Origin: Bacteroidales bacterium
GTDB taxonomy: Bacteria; Bacteroidota; Bacteroidia; Bacteroidales; UBA1556
Assembly (NCBI GenBank): GCA_029939445.1
Contig: JAOZSY010000003.1
Location: 9,645-35,878 of the forward strand
Length of the DNA stretch: 26,234 nucleotides
Reading direction: 5' to 3'
Below are positions 6,123-14,874 of the stretch, piece after piece (the first letter of the stretch is position 1; each line of letters opens with the position of its first letter). Made by a program: the position numbers and the translations under genes. The notes beneath the pieces were generated by a model, which worked only from the letters and a program-made list of their open reading frames with translations, made no database searches and had not been told where the DNA came from.

Positions 6123-7352
6123 TTAATTATCATTTTTATAAATAAGAGAACTCAACTTATTAGGGTCAAAAACTTCATTTGCTATTTCAAGTATTTCTTC
6201 AGATTTAATTTCCTCAATTTCTTTATTCATAAGATCTATAGAGTCAACTTTATCGTAAACCAAAATGCTTTTGCCAATGCTAAGTAGTTCATTTACATTT
6301 GATTCTTGAGCAATTGCTATTTGACCAATTAGCTGTTGCTTGGCTCTTTGTAATTGTAAACTACCAAGTTTATTATTACGTAGCTTTGCTAGTTCCTTAT
6401 GTGTAAGTTTTATGGTTCTTTCTAAATAGGCAAAATCTGTTCCTAGATAGATACTTAGAATTCCTGTATCGGAATAAGGAGTATAATTGGATTCTATATT
6501 ATAGCAAAATCCATATTTCTCACGAATTCCCATATTAAGCCTTGTGTTTAGTCCCGGGCCTCCCAATATATTATTTAGAAATATAAGTTTATTTCTGTTT
6601 TTATCTTGTGCGCTATAAGCTTCATTTGCAATAATACAGTGTGCTTGATGCACAGGTTTCTTGCGAATTTTATTAGAAGGTTTGTAATTACTGAATTTAC
6701 TTCTCTCAAAATTTCGTAATCGAGTAGGAGCTTCGCCAAAATGCTTTTCACATATGGCTACAAATTCTTTAAAATCGAAATTACCAACAGAACAGATTAC
6801 GGTTTCATCGGTATGAAAATTATTAAAAACAAATCTTAGAATATCTTCTCTTTGATACGATTTCACTAGTTCTTTAGTTCCTAAAATATTTCTCCCCATA
6901 GGGTGACCTTTATAAACAATATCTTCAATCTCATCAAAAATTTCCTCGGCAGGATTATCACGATAAGAGTTTATTTCGTCTATAATAATATCCTTTTCTT
7001 TATCAATCTCTTTTTTTGGGAACTGCGAATGTAATGATATATCAGAAAAAAGCTCAACTGTTCGATTATAGTATTGTGGTAAGAAAGAAGCGTAAATACA
7101 TGTTTCCTCTTTAGTAGTAAAGGCATTAATCTCCCCTCCAACATTCTCAAGATTTGATAGTATATGGAAAGATTTTCGCTTGGTGGTGCCTTTAAAGATT
7201 GTGTGTTCAATAAAATGAGCCATTCCTTGCTCATTCTCTTTTTCATCACGTGATCCAGTATTTACCATTAGAGCACAATGTGCTACAATGTTATTTACCG
7301 GTTTATGTATTAAGCGTATCCCGTTCTTTAATGTATGTCGTTGGTATTCCAT
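6123..7352 (-). CDS. M16-family zinc peptidase (insulinase/processing peptidase-like)
   Basis: A 409-aa single-unit M16B-type metallopeptidase, about the length of bacterial processing-peptidase homologues. The inverted zinc motif HxxEH is HFIEH (His46, catalytic Glu49, His50), and the third zinc ligand is Glu126 in IIIDEIN. The C-terminal lobe has the substrate-binding GPGLNTRLNMGIREKYGFCYNI block with the usual Arg/Tyr pair. Homologues degrade short peptides or trim presequences in a clam-shell chamber. No signal peptide is visible, so it is probably cytosolic. It heads the operon with the O-methyltransferase and GDPD genes. A -7 match (minus-strand TACTTTTG at 7401-7394) lies 41 bases before the ATG. 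Both halves appear complete, but the active lobe is N-terminal only, so it likely works as a homodimer. Confidence 0.92.
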   Translation of the reverse strand: MEYQRHTLKNGIRLIHKPVNNIVAHCALMVNTGSRDEKENEQGMAHFIEHTIFKGTTKRKSFHILSNLENVGGEINAFTTKEETCIYASFLPQYYNRTVELFSDISLHSQFPKKEIDKEKDIIIDEINSYRDNPAEEIFDEIEDIVYKGHPMGRNILGTKELVKSYQREDILRFVFNNFHTDETVICSVGNFDFKEFVAICEKHFGEAPTRLRNFERSKFSNYKPSNKIRKKPVHQAHCIIANEAYSAQDKNRNKLIFLNNILGGPGLNTRLNMGIREKYGFCYNIESNYTPYSDTGILSIYLGTDFAYLERTIKLTHKELAKLRNNKLGSLQLQRAKQQLIGQIAIAQESNVNELLSIGKSILVYDKVDSIDLMNKEIEEIKSEEILEIANEVFDPNKLSSLIYKNDN

Positions 7353-7393
7353 TTAGTTTTTTAAATAGTTTTTTTCAATAGAATTAAAGATTG

Positions 7394-7401
7394 CAAAAGT
7401 A
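7394..7401 (-). promoter_or_regulatory. -7 box of the M16-methyltransferase-GDPD operon
   Basis: Minus-strand TACTTTTG followed by CAATC is an exact TAnnTTTG match, 41 bases before the M16 ATG at 7352. No clean -33 TTTG is seen at the expected distance. It lies just downstream of the terminator of the preceding unit, a natural place for the operon promoter. Confidence 0.55.
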
Positions 7402-7439
7402 ATTCATATTAGTGAGTATTTAAAGTATATAAGTTATAT

Positions 7440-7473
7440 AAAATAAAAACCTCCAGATTGGATAACCTGGAGG
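7440..7473 (-). terminator. Rho-independent terminator downstream of the BNR-repeat gene
   Basis: A perfect 7-bp G+C-rich stem, CCTCCAG (7450-7456) and CTGGAGG (7467-7473), with a 10-base loop. Read on the minus strand it is followed by TTTTTATTTT. It stands 187 bases past the stop of the minus-strand gene at 7660. Runs of A also flank the right arm, giving T residues on both sides, but there is no plus-strand gene to terminate. Confidence 0.85.
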
Positions 7474-7580
7474 AAAAAAATAATTAATCACTAATTAATA
7501 AAATTGAGGTAGGAATATTTGTATAGTGTTGCTTAAATAGCCTAATTAAAATGTAAATAAAAAAATTAGTTTTAAATTTA
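7440..7580 (-). ncRNA. Possible small RNA of about 140 nt
   Basis: A minus-strand TACATTTG (7593 to 7586) matches TAnnTTTG and is followed 113 bases later by the terminator hairpin, with no ORF between. That is the layout of a stand-alone small RNA. A TTTG lies 15 bases upstream, shorter than the usual spacing. The simpler reading is that this is the 3' untranslated region of the exported-protein gene and the -7 match is chance. Confidence 0.2.
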
Positions 7581-7659
7581 CGCTACAAATGTAATAAAAA
7601 AAATATTACAAATAATAAAAAAATGTAGAAGTGTTAAATAAAAAAATAATAAAAAACCA

Positions 7660-10188
7660 CTACTGTATAATAACCTTATTTATAGAGTAATGTGTATCTG
7701 AAATAAGTTTAAAGAAATAAATACCTTTAGGGTATTTAGAGGTATTAATAGCGTTAACATCATTATTTAGAATAGTAATTTCGTCAATAATGCTTCCAAT
7801 GCTATTAATAATAGTAAGTTTAATAGCTGTATTTATATTTTGGTTAAGTTCTATATAAATAATATCCTTAGCTGGATTTGGGTATATTTTAACCTTATTG
7901 AGCTTATTATTGGTGGAATTATTAATATTTGTAGCAAAAGGATAGGTTACAGATTCCCATAAACCTCTGCCATAGGTTGCAGCTCTAATTTTATCTCCTG
8001 TTTCAAAAAGTTCAAGTTCGCTTACTATCACATTTGGAAGATCTTTCATGAATGGAACCCAGTCACCTAAGTTGGTGTCATAATAATAAACTCCCATATC
8101 AGTTCCAACATAGAGGCCATTGGTAGTATTTGGAGCATTTACAATGGTATTAACAGGATAGTTAGGTAATGAGCCTGAAATATTAGTCCATGTGGTTCCT
8201 CCATCTATAGTTTGATATACTTTTTGTCCATTATAGAAACCAGATTTACAGACCCATACTTTATTAGGATCAGCCTTATTTATTGCTATTGAATTTACTT
8301 GTCCACTACCTAAATTTCCTGAAATTGTAGTCCAGTTTGTGCCACCATCAGTAGTTTTGTATAATGAATAGTTATTTGCAGTCCAAATAGTTGATGTATT
8401 ATTTCCTGTGGCTGCTATAGTATTTAGTTTGCCTCCTGACCAGCTTGATATTTTTGTCCAGTTATTTCCTTTGTTTACAGTCTTCCATACATTATCATAG
8501 CCAGCTAAGAGTATGTTAGCATTATTATCATCCATTATATATGGAGTAACCCAGGCGCCAGTCTCAGGGATAGAGTTAGATATTTCAGACCAATTATTTC
8601 CTCCATCATAACTTCTTCTAATATTACCATAATAAAGTGAACCGTACATGGTATTACTACTACTGTGGCTAATAATACATTCCATACCATCGCCTCCTAA
8701 TACAAAATTCCAATTAGAAGTCATAAGGTTAGAGCCATTGTCTTGCCATCCTGTTAATATTTTATTGGCAATAGTTTTAGATCCTCCCATTCTGTACATT
8801 TGAGCAATTGCTAGTTGATTATTCTTTTCGTTCCAATTGCTTCCATTATCTGTAGATTTTGATACCCCTCCATCAGTACAAGCCCATATTTCGCTAGAGT
8901 TATGTGTATTATATCTAATCATATGAATATCAGCATGAGTGTACGGAACTCCTTGTCCCGCAATCCAGTATCCAGATATGTTCCAACTGCTTCCACCGTT
9001 ATTAGATGTCCACATATTTACTCCACCTACAAATAATTTGTTTTTATTTGTAGGAGATACAGTTAATGCTAAATCATACCAAGCTTGACCACCAGCATCA
9101 CTTCCATTCTTACTCCATCCCAATAGGTTTGGTGAGCTTGCTTTTAGAGTAAAATTACTTCCTGCATCGGTAGATTGATAAATACCATTAAATCCTCCAT
9201 CAGTATTATTGCCTGATAAAGCGTAAACGTAATTAGGATCGTTTGGAGTAACTGCAATTTCAACTCTACGCGAACCACTAATTGATAGTTTATTGGTGAA
9301 GCTATCTCCGCCATTAGTGGATACAATTACTCTGGTACTCGATGCTATATATATTGTATTTGGATCGCCTGGCTTAAACTCAATATCTTTATATGTTCCT
9401 AATTTCTTACGTGTCCATGTGGCACCTCCATCTGTAGATTTATAAAATCCTAAACTTGTAGAGGCATATACAATATCTGGATTTGTAGGGTGAACCAATA
9501 ATCTATAAGCTTTTCTTTTTTGTTGATAATTATAACTTAAGCCAGTAGTATTCCAAGTGTTTCCACCATCAGTAGATTTCAAAATACCTATAGAATAAGT
9601 GTCGTCACCATCAATATCACCAGTGGCTACATAAATAATGCTTGCATCACTAGGAGCATACTTTATGTCAGAAATTCCTATGGATGCTAGGTCGTCAGTA
9701 TTTGTTGTCCATGAAGTGCCTCCATTATCACTTCGCCATATTCCTCCTGAAGGTGCGCCAATAATTATTTTATTGCTATTTGTTGGATGAAAGTCAACGC
9801 AATTAATTCGTCCACTACCAATTCCATTAGAAGGACCAAATGGACCGAGTTGTACCCATTGGCCTGCAACACCAATACTTTTTGCTGTTGATATTTCTTT
9901 TTGTACTCGTCTATAATCAGTAATTCTATTTTGAGGAAGATCTAATTTGCCATTTTCCCCAATTCTGTTTTGTTGAAAATATTCTTTTCGCTTAAACTGT
10001 TTAAATCCTTTTCCTTTTTCGTATTCTTTATTGTCCCAATATGCATTAAATGAAGCTTGCTTTTGTGTTAAAGTTAAGCTAGTATCTTGCATGTCAGTCA
10101 CCCATTGTTGAGCTGTAATATCCTTAGTAACAATAGATAATAGGATTATTATAGTAGATGCAATAATTGCATATTTCAATAATTTCAT
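7660..10188 (-). CDS. T9SS-secreted BNR/sortilin-type beta-propeller protein
   Basis: 842 aa. A signal peptide (Lys-rich start, hydrophobic core, TA-QQ near residue 26) sends it to the periplasm. The body has at least eleven Asp-box (BNR) motifs of the form S-x-D/N-x-G-x-x-W/F, such as KSTDGGNTWN, KSTDGGATWT, QSTDAGSNFT, TSNNGGSSWN, KSTDNGSNWN and QTIDGGTTWT, as in sialidase and VPS10/sortilin-like propellers. No sialidase Arg triad or FRIP motif was recognised, so enzymatic activity is not implied. The last ~80 residues, from VKIYPNPAKD to NKVIIQ, are a type A Por-secretion sorting domain: the protein should be exported by T9SS and anchored at the surface or released. The extracellular role is unknown, perhaps adhesion or glycan binding. 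The gene diverges from a second T9SS cargo gene. Its best -7 candidate (minus strand, 10223-10216, TATTTTCG) has one mismatch. Confidence 0.88.
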   Translation of the reverse strand: MKLLKYAIIASTIIILLSIVTKDITAQQWVTDMQDTSLTLTQKQASFNAYWDNKEYEKGKGFKQFKRKEYFQQNRIGENGKLDLPQNRITDYRRVQKEISTAKSIGVAGQWVQLGPFGPSNGIGSGRINCVDFHPTNSNKIIIGAPSGGIWRSDNGGTSWTTNTDDLASIGISDIKYAPSDASIIYVATGDIDGDDTYSIGILKSTDGGNTWNTTGLSYNYQQKRKAYRLLVHPTNPDIVYASTSLGFYKSTDGGATWTRKKLGTYKDIEFKPGDPNTIYIASSTRVIVSTNGGDSFTNKLSISGSRRVEIAVTPNDPNYVYALSGNNTDGGFNGIYQSTDAGSNFTLKASSPNLLGWSKNGSDAGGQAWYDLALTVSPTNKNKLFVGGVNMWTSNNGGSSWNISGYWIAGQGVPYTHADIHMIRYNTHNSSEIWACTDGGVSKSTDNGSNWNEKNNQLAIAQMYRMGGSKTIANKILTGWQDNGSNLMTSNWNFVLGGDGMECIISHSSSNTMYGSLYYGNIRRSYDGGNNWSEISNSIPETGAWVTPYIMDDNNANILLAGYDNVWKTVNKGNNWTKISSWSGGKLNTIAATGNNTSTIWTANNYSLYKTTDGGTNWTTISGNLGSGQVNSIAINKADPNKVWVCKSGFYNGQKVYQTIDGGTTWTNISGSLPNYPVNTIVNAPNTTNGLYVGTDMGVYYYDTNLGDWVPFMKDLPNVIVSELELFETGDKIRAATYGRGLWESVTYPFATNINNSTNNKLNKVKIYPNPAKDIIYIELNQNINTAIKLTIINSIGSIIDEITILNNDVNAINTSKYPKGIYFFKLISDTHYSINKVIIQ

Positions 10189-10248
10189 AATAATATGTGT
10201 GTTTTATTAAGTATGCGAAAATAATGTTTTTATTTGTCTATAAATATA

Positions 10249-10256
10249 TATCTTTG
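10249..10256 (+). promoter_or_regulatory. -7 box for the second T9SS cargo gene
   Basis: TATCTTTG matches TAnnTTTG exactly and lies 37 bases before the GTG start at 10294. The whole divergent gap is only 105 bases, so the two T9SS genes probably share regulatory DNA. A TTTG at 10233-10236 is too close to be a normal -33 element. Confidence 0.5.
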
Positions 10257-10293
10257 AGTTTTTCTAAAGTATATTACAAAAGCCCTTTTTAAA

Positions 10294-12186
10294 GTGAGAT
10301 ATAATTTCCATTTTTTATTTATTGTTATTATTACTATAAGTTTTAGTATTAATGCTTTATCACAGCACAGAATTGATTATAGCACAGTTAATCCTAGTGG
10401 TATTTCGCAACCTTCAAAAATCGATAGTGATTGGTATTTTCAAATACAAAATTTAGAGGTAAAAGAGTATAATACTTTGTATAAGAAGTATTTTGCATCG
10501 CAAAAAAGAAAAGTAAATAAATTGTGTTCTACAAAAAGAGTAGCGGAGTACAAAGGAAATGGTTTGCATAAAGAGTTTGTAGATACTATTATTGTTGATT
10601 ATGCTTTTTCTGGCAATCCTTATAACTATAGTGCTCCTAATGATAATACGATGGCAATTTCTAATGACGGAATTGTGGTTTCTGCGGTCAATACTAATAT
10701 TATTTTTTATGATACTAAGAAGGATAGTTTGTTGAAAAAAATGACCTTGAAACAATTCTCTAGACCACTTGATAATATAAGTAATCATCAGTACGATCCA
10801 AAAGCTATTTATGATTATCAGAATGATAGGTTTATCTTAGTTTATCTAGCTGGTTCTGGTACTTCGGGATCTTCTCATATTATTGTTGCTTTTTCTACTA
10901 CTAATAATCCTTTGGACGATTGGAATTTATATGCTGTGGAAGGAAATCCGTTTGATGATGATTCATGGACTGATTATCCTGCAATAGCGTTGACTGACAA
11001 AGAACTGTTTATTACAGGTAACCTAATTAAAACTGGAAATGGTTCATGGCAAACGTCTTTTAAACAAAGTCTTATTTGGCAAATGGATAAACAAAAAGGT
11101 TTTGATGGTGAAGAGTTGAATATGGCAATATTTTCTGATATTAATTATCAAGATATACCGTGTAGAAATATTCATCCTGTTAGAGGAGGTAATAAGTTTT
11201 ATGGTCCAGAAATGTATTTTCTTTCTGAGCGAAATTTCGATATTGCAAATGATAGTTTCTTTGTGATGAAAATTGAAAAATACCTTGAAGATGGTGATGT
11301 GAATTTAGATATTGATGTAATTATTGCTGACGAAAAATATGGAATGCCTCCTAATGCATTACAACCAATACTTACTGATTCGTTGGCAACAAATGACTCA
11401 CGTGTTTTAGGGGCTTTCTTTTACGATAATAAAATCCAATTTGTAGGAAATTCTGTTGATGTAAATACAGGTCATGCATCATTTTACCATGGTGTTTTGA
11501 ACCTTGCTGAAAATAAAAGATCAATACATTTAAATATTTTTTCGGATTCTGTATTAGAATATGGATATCCTAATATTTCTTTTTGTGGAACAACAGCAGA
11601 GAGCCAACAGTCAATAATAACTTATAATTATACTTCATATAAAACATTTCCGGGCATGGCTGCCTTTATTTTTAAAGGCAATGATGATGCCTATAGCCTT
11701 CCTATAATACTTAAGGAAGGAGAATGTGGAATAAAAGTGTTAAATGGAACTTTGCAGCGTTGGGGAGACTATTCTGCTAGTCAGCCTATGTATAATAAAC
11801 CCGGGCAAGTATGGACTTCTGCAACTTATGGAAAAAAGCGTAACTCTTTGAGAGTATATGGTACATGGATTGCTTCGCTAAATACACAGCTAGTTGATGA
11901 AGTTGATCTTGCTGATGGTGAGAATATTGAAACAAAAGTTTATCCAAATCCTGCTTCTAGCGAGCCTGTTATAATAGAATTTAAGCTTGAAGAAAGTGAA
12001 GTGATAATAGTTCAGATTGTAGATATTAATGGTAAATTTCTTGACGAAATATATCATCAAGAAGCTAAAAGAGGTAGAAATAGAATAAGTTTTCTTACAA
12101 CCCCGCTTTCTAATGGCTTGTATTTTGTTATAATAAAAAGTGAAGAAAAAATCATTAAGACTCATAAGATAAGCGTAGTTAACTAA
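10294..12186 (+). CDS. T9SS-secreted protein, probable beta-propeller, function unknown
   Basis: 630 aa from a GTG start; no in-frame ATG lies nearby, and this start gives a good signal peptide (MRYNFHF then a hydrophobic core, ending near NALSQ, residue 24). The middle has no catalytic motif that I recognise. It contains repeated strand-rich blocks such as PNDNTMAISNDGIVVSAVN, QYDPKAIYDYQNDRFILVY, DYPAIALTDKELFITGN and YPNISFCGTTAESQQSII, a spacing that suggests a beta-propeller. The last ~80 residues, from KVYPNPASSEP to HKISVVN, form a type A Por-secretion sorting domain with the NGLYFV strand. It should be exported by T9SS to the cell surface or medium. It is transcribed away from the BNR-repeat cargo gene. 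No Asp-box repeats are present, so the two are not simple duplicates. Confidence 0.82.
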   Translation: MRYNFHFLFIVIITISFSINALSQHRIDYSTVNPSGISQPSKIDSDWYFQIQNLEVKEYNTLYKKYFASQKRKVNKLCSTKRVAEYKGNGLHKEFVDTIIVDYAFSGNPYNYSAPNDNTMAISNDGIVVSAVNTNIIFYDTKKDSLLKKMTLKQFSRPLDNISNHQYDPKAIYDYQNDRFILVYLAGSGTSGSSHIIVAFSTTNNPLDDWNLYAVEGNPFDDDSWTDYPAIALTDKELFITGNLIKTGNGSWQTSFKQSLIWQMDKQKGFDGEELNMAIFSDINYQDIPCRNIHPVRGGNKFYGPEMYFLSERNFDIANDSFFVMKIEKYLEDGDVNLDIDVIIADEKYGMPPNALQPILTDSLATNDSRVLGAFFYDNKIQFVGNSVDVNTGHASFYHGVLNLAENKRSIHLNIFSDSVLEYGYPNISFCGTTAESQQSIITYNYTSYKTFPGMAAFIFKGNDDAYSLPIILKEGECGIKVLNGTLQRWGDYSASQPMYNKPGQVWTSATYGKKRNSLRVYGTWIASLNTQLVDEVDLADGENIETKVYPNPASSEPVIIEFKLEESEVIIVQIVDINGKFLDEIYHQEAKRGRNRISFLTTPLSNGLYFVIIKSEEKIIKTHKISVVN

Positions 12187-12395
12187 CTAAATACTTCTAT
12201 AATAATTAGTCATTTATTTTACTATTTTGTATTGTATATTGATATACAGATATTTATTATAATATGCATATTATATTCTTTCTAAAAATATAACTTTCCA
12301 TAACCTATATTTAACATTGTGGTAACATTACGCCCTTATTCTAAGAATACTTTTGTGGTATTAATAATTGAATAAAAACTAAATATAAATTATCG
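12187..12395. promoter_or_regulatory. Gap with two palindromes and a -7 box before the phosphate transporter
   Basis: Two perfect A+T-rich palindromes follow the T9SS gene: TGTATAT-TG-ATATACA at 12233-12248 and TATAATATGCATATTATA at 12258-12275, the latter followed by TTCTTTCT. They could be a weak terminator or a protein-binding site. TACTTTTG at 12348-12355 matches TAnnTTTG and is 40 bases before the transporter ATG. No Pho box was recognised. Confidence 0.4.
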
Positions 12396-14666
12396 ATGGA
12401 TATTTATCTAATAATGGTTGTAGTGCTTTTTGCACTTGCTATCGCTGACTTAATAATAGGAGTTAGCAATGATGCTGTAAACTTTTTGAATTCAGCAATT
12501 GGATCAAAGGTAGCCGCATTTAAAACTATAATGATTGTTGCTGCATTGGGAATTGTAATTGGAGCAACATTTTCGAGTGGTATGATGGAAGTTGCTCGTA
12601 AAGGAATAATGAATCCTCAACATTTCTTTTTCTCAGAAATAATGCTAATTTTCTTGGCAGTAATGATAACAGATATTATCCTGTTAGATACCTTTAATAC
12701 ATTGGGTATGCCTACGTCAACAACAGTTTCAATTGTGTTTGAATTATTAGGAGCTTCTGTTTCAATAGCAATGTTTAAAATTCTTGCTAATGGAGGTGAG
12801 ATGGCTACTTATATAAATTCCGCTACTGCACTTAAGATTATTAGTGGGATTCTGCTTTCGGTAATAGTCTCATTTGTTTTGGGAGCAGCTGCAATGTATG
12901 TTTCTCGTTTGGCATTTAGCTTTAATTACGAAAAGAGAATTAAATACTTAAGTGCAATTTGGGGTGGTATTGCTATTACAGCGATTACTTACTTTATAGT
13001 AATCAAAGGATTAAAGGGGTCTACATTTGCTGATTATCCAATGACCTTGGGTTTAGAGTCGGGTGCAGAGCCGGTTATTCTTAAACAATGGGTGCAAGAT
13101 ATGGTATGGCCTATTATTGGACTTAGTTTTATAGGGTGGACAATCTTATTGCAGGTTTTATATATTATATTTAAGATAGATATTCTTAAGCTTACTGTGC
13201 TTGTTGGTACTTTTGCTTTGGCAATGGCATTTGCAGGCAACGACCTTGTAAACTTTATTGGAGTTCCATTGGCAGGATATGCCGCTTATACCGATTTTAT
13301 GGCTCATCCAGGAATGGATCCAGGTAATTTATTAATGGAATCGTTAACAGGTAAAAGTGTTGCGCCAGCATCATTCTTAATAATGGCAGGGCTTATTATG
13401 GTAGTTACTTTATGGACGTCTAAAAAAGCACGTAACGTAATAAAAACATCTTTGGACTTATCGCGCCAAGATGAAGGAGACGAAAAGTTTGGAGCTTCGC
13501 CAATAGCACGATCCATGGTTAGAGCCTCAATTTCTGGTAGTGAAACAATGTCTAAATTTGTTCCTACAATAGTTAAAGATGCTTTTAGTCGTCAGTTTGA
13601 CCAAACAAATTCTCGAGAGAAATATGAAGCAATGGGGGCTGATGCTCCTGCTTTTGATATGGTTAGGGCTTCGGTAAATCTTGTTATGGCTAGTATAATT
13701 ATTTCCATGGCAACATCACAAAAATTACCTCTTTCTACTACCTATGTAACATTTATGGTGGCAATGGGTACTTCCTTGGCTGATAAAGCTTGGGGGCGTG
13801 AGTCTGCAGTATTCCGTATAACAGGAGTTTTAAGCGTTATCTTAGGTTGGTTCTTTACTGCACTTATTGCATTTACTGCGGCTTTTGCTGTAGCAGCTAT
13901 TCTTAATTATCTAGGAATATTTGGGGTTGCTCTTATGGTTGTTGTAGCGATATTTATTCTTTATAAGACACAAATATTGCAAAATAAAAATTTGGCAGCA
14001 GGCGATAGTGTTGATAATAAGAGAGCAAGTATTGAAGAAGTAGGGGTTGTTATTTCAATGAACGAATCAGTAGTTGATAGCCTTGCAAAAATGAAGTCGG
14101 AAATGTCGAATGTACTTGCTGCATTAAATAATGATGATAGAAAAAGCTTGAAAAGTGCTAATGAGAGTATAATGATTATTAATAAAGAGGCTAAGGCCCT
14201 AAAAAAAGGTATGCATAGCACAATTAGTAAGCTAAGGATGGAGACGGAAGATTCAGGTTTATATTATGTTCAGGTATTGGATTACTTACGTGAAATGGCT
14301 CACTCGTTAGAGTTTATCTCTCAGCCAGCTTATGAGCATGTTCTTAATAATCATAAGAAAATGACTGATGAACAAAAGAATGATTTAAATGAACTTAACT
14401 CTAAAATGAGGTTGTTAATAGATAGAGTAACGCATGCTATTAGTAATAATAACTTTGAAGAATTGGATCAAATTATTGCAGAGCAACAGCAGAGTGTTGA
14501 CTTTATTAAGGATATACGCAAACGTCAGGTTAAGCGTATCAAAAAAGGTAATGCTTCAACTAAAGCATCACTACTATATTTCACTATTGTACACGAATAT
14601 CATAATATTCTATTACAAATGGTGAATTTACTGAAATCTCAACGCGATTTTATTACAAAAAAGTAA
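12396..14666 (+). CDS. PiT-family inorganic phosphate transporter with C-terminal PhoU-like domain
   Basis: 756 aa. The two inverted halves carry the PiT signatures: GVSNDAVNFLNSAIGS (about residues 22-37) and FAGNDLVNFIGVPLAGYAAY (about 278-297), each with the Asn-Asp pair that binds phosphate or cation. About ten to twelve membrane helices end near residue 530. The remaining ~220 residues (DSVDNKRASIEEVG... to the end) are hydrophilic, rich in helix and coiled coil, like the PhoU-like DUF47 domains fused to many Bacteroidota PiT proteins. Expected function: uptake of phosphate, or metal-phosphate, driven by H+ or Na+ across the inner membrane, with the tail as a regulator. Transcription stands alone: a -7 box lies 40 bases upstream and a strong terminator downstream. 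No pst or phoBR genes are near. Confidence 0.92.
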   Translation: MDIYLIMVVVLFALAIADLIIGVSNDAVNFLNSAIGSKVAAFKTIMIVAALGIVIGATFSSGMMEVARKGIMNPQHFFFSEIMLIFLAVMITDIILLDTFNTLGMPTSTTVSIVFELLGASVSIAMFKILANGGEMATYINSATALKIISGILLSVIVSFVLGAAAMYVSRLAFSFNYEKRIKYLSAIWGGIAITAITYFIVIKGLKGSTFADYPMTLGLESGAEPVILKQWVQDMVWPIIGLSFIGWTILLQVLYIIFKIDILKLTVLVGTFALAMAFAGNDLVNFIGVPLAGYAAYTDFMAHPGMDPGNLLMESLTGKSVAPASFLIMAGLIMVVTLWTSKKARNVIKTSLDLSRQDEGDEKFGASPIARSMVRASISGSETMSKFVPTIVKDAFSRQFDQTNSREKYEAMGADAPAFDMVRASVNLVMASIIISMATSQKLPLSTTYVTFMVAMGTSLADKAWGRESAVFRITGVLSVILGWFFTALIAFTAAFAVAAILNYLGIFGVALMVVVAIFILYKTQILQNKNLAAGDSVDNKRASIEEVGVVISMNESVVDSLAKMKSEMSNVLAALNNDDRKSLKSANESIMIINKEAKALKKGMHSTISKLRMETEDSGLYYVQVLDYLREMAHSLEFISQPAYEHVLNNHKKMTDEQKNDLNELNSKMRLLIDRVTHAISNNNFEELDQIIAEQQQSVDFIKDIRKRQVKRIKKGNASTKASLLYFTIVHEYHNILLQMVNLLKSQRDFITKK

Positions 14667-14685
14667 TAAATAACTACATACATAA

Positions 14686-14734
14686 GCCACTGAATATTTA
14701 GCATAACTGCGAGGTACTCAGTGGCATTTTTATT
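14686..14734 (+). terminator. Intrinsic terminator after the phosphate transporter
   Basis: A perfect 8-bp stem, GCCACTGA (14686-14693) and TCAGTGGC (14718-14725), with a 24-base loop, is followed by ATTTTTATTTTA. It starts 20 bases past the transporter stop and isolates it from the ribosomal operon. Confidence 0.88.
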
Positions 14735-14768
14735 TTACAGAAAGTGTAATAGCTATTAATATTTTAGT

Positions 14769-14776
14769 TATTTTTG
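14769..14776 (+). promoter_or_regulatory. -7 box of the rpsF-rpsR-rplI operon
   Basis: TATTTTTG, running on into CAGTCC, is an exact TAnnTTTG match and resembles strong Bacteroidota promoters. It leaves a leader of about 90 bases before rpsF. No clear -33 TTTG is present. The leader may hold the usual autoregulatory site for S6/S18, but no structure was obvious by eye. Confidence 0.6.
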
Positions 14777-14874
14777 CAGTCCGAAAATAATCGGTAGTTT
14801 GTAGTGAATATACTTATGTGTAATAAACTATGAATCAATATTTTTTATTAATAAATTTTTAAACAACGAGAATT

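Larger units (their letters stand above)
7353..7659. other. Gene-free gap between the M16 operon and the BNR-repeat gene
   Basis: 307 bases, very A+T rich, with several A runs. Reading on the minus strand it holds a possible promoter (7593-7586), a clear intrinsic terminator (7473-7440) and the M16 promoter (7401-7394). No ORF worth calling was found; the only minus-strand ATG (near 7405) gives seven codons. Confidence 0.8.

Noticed and set aside
7660..10188. BNR-repeat protein as a sialidase
   Set aside because: Asp-boxes are present, but the FRIP motif and Arg triad of sialidases were not seen.
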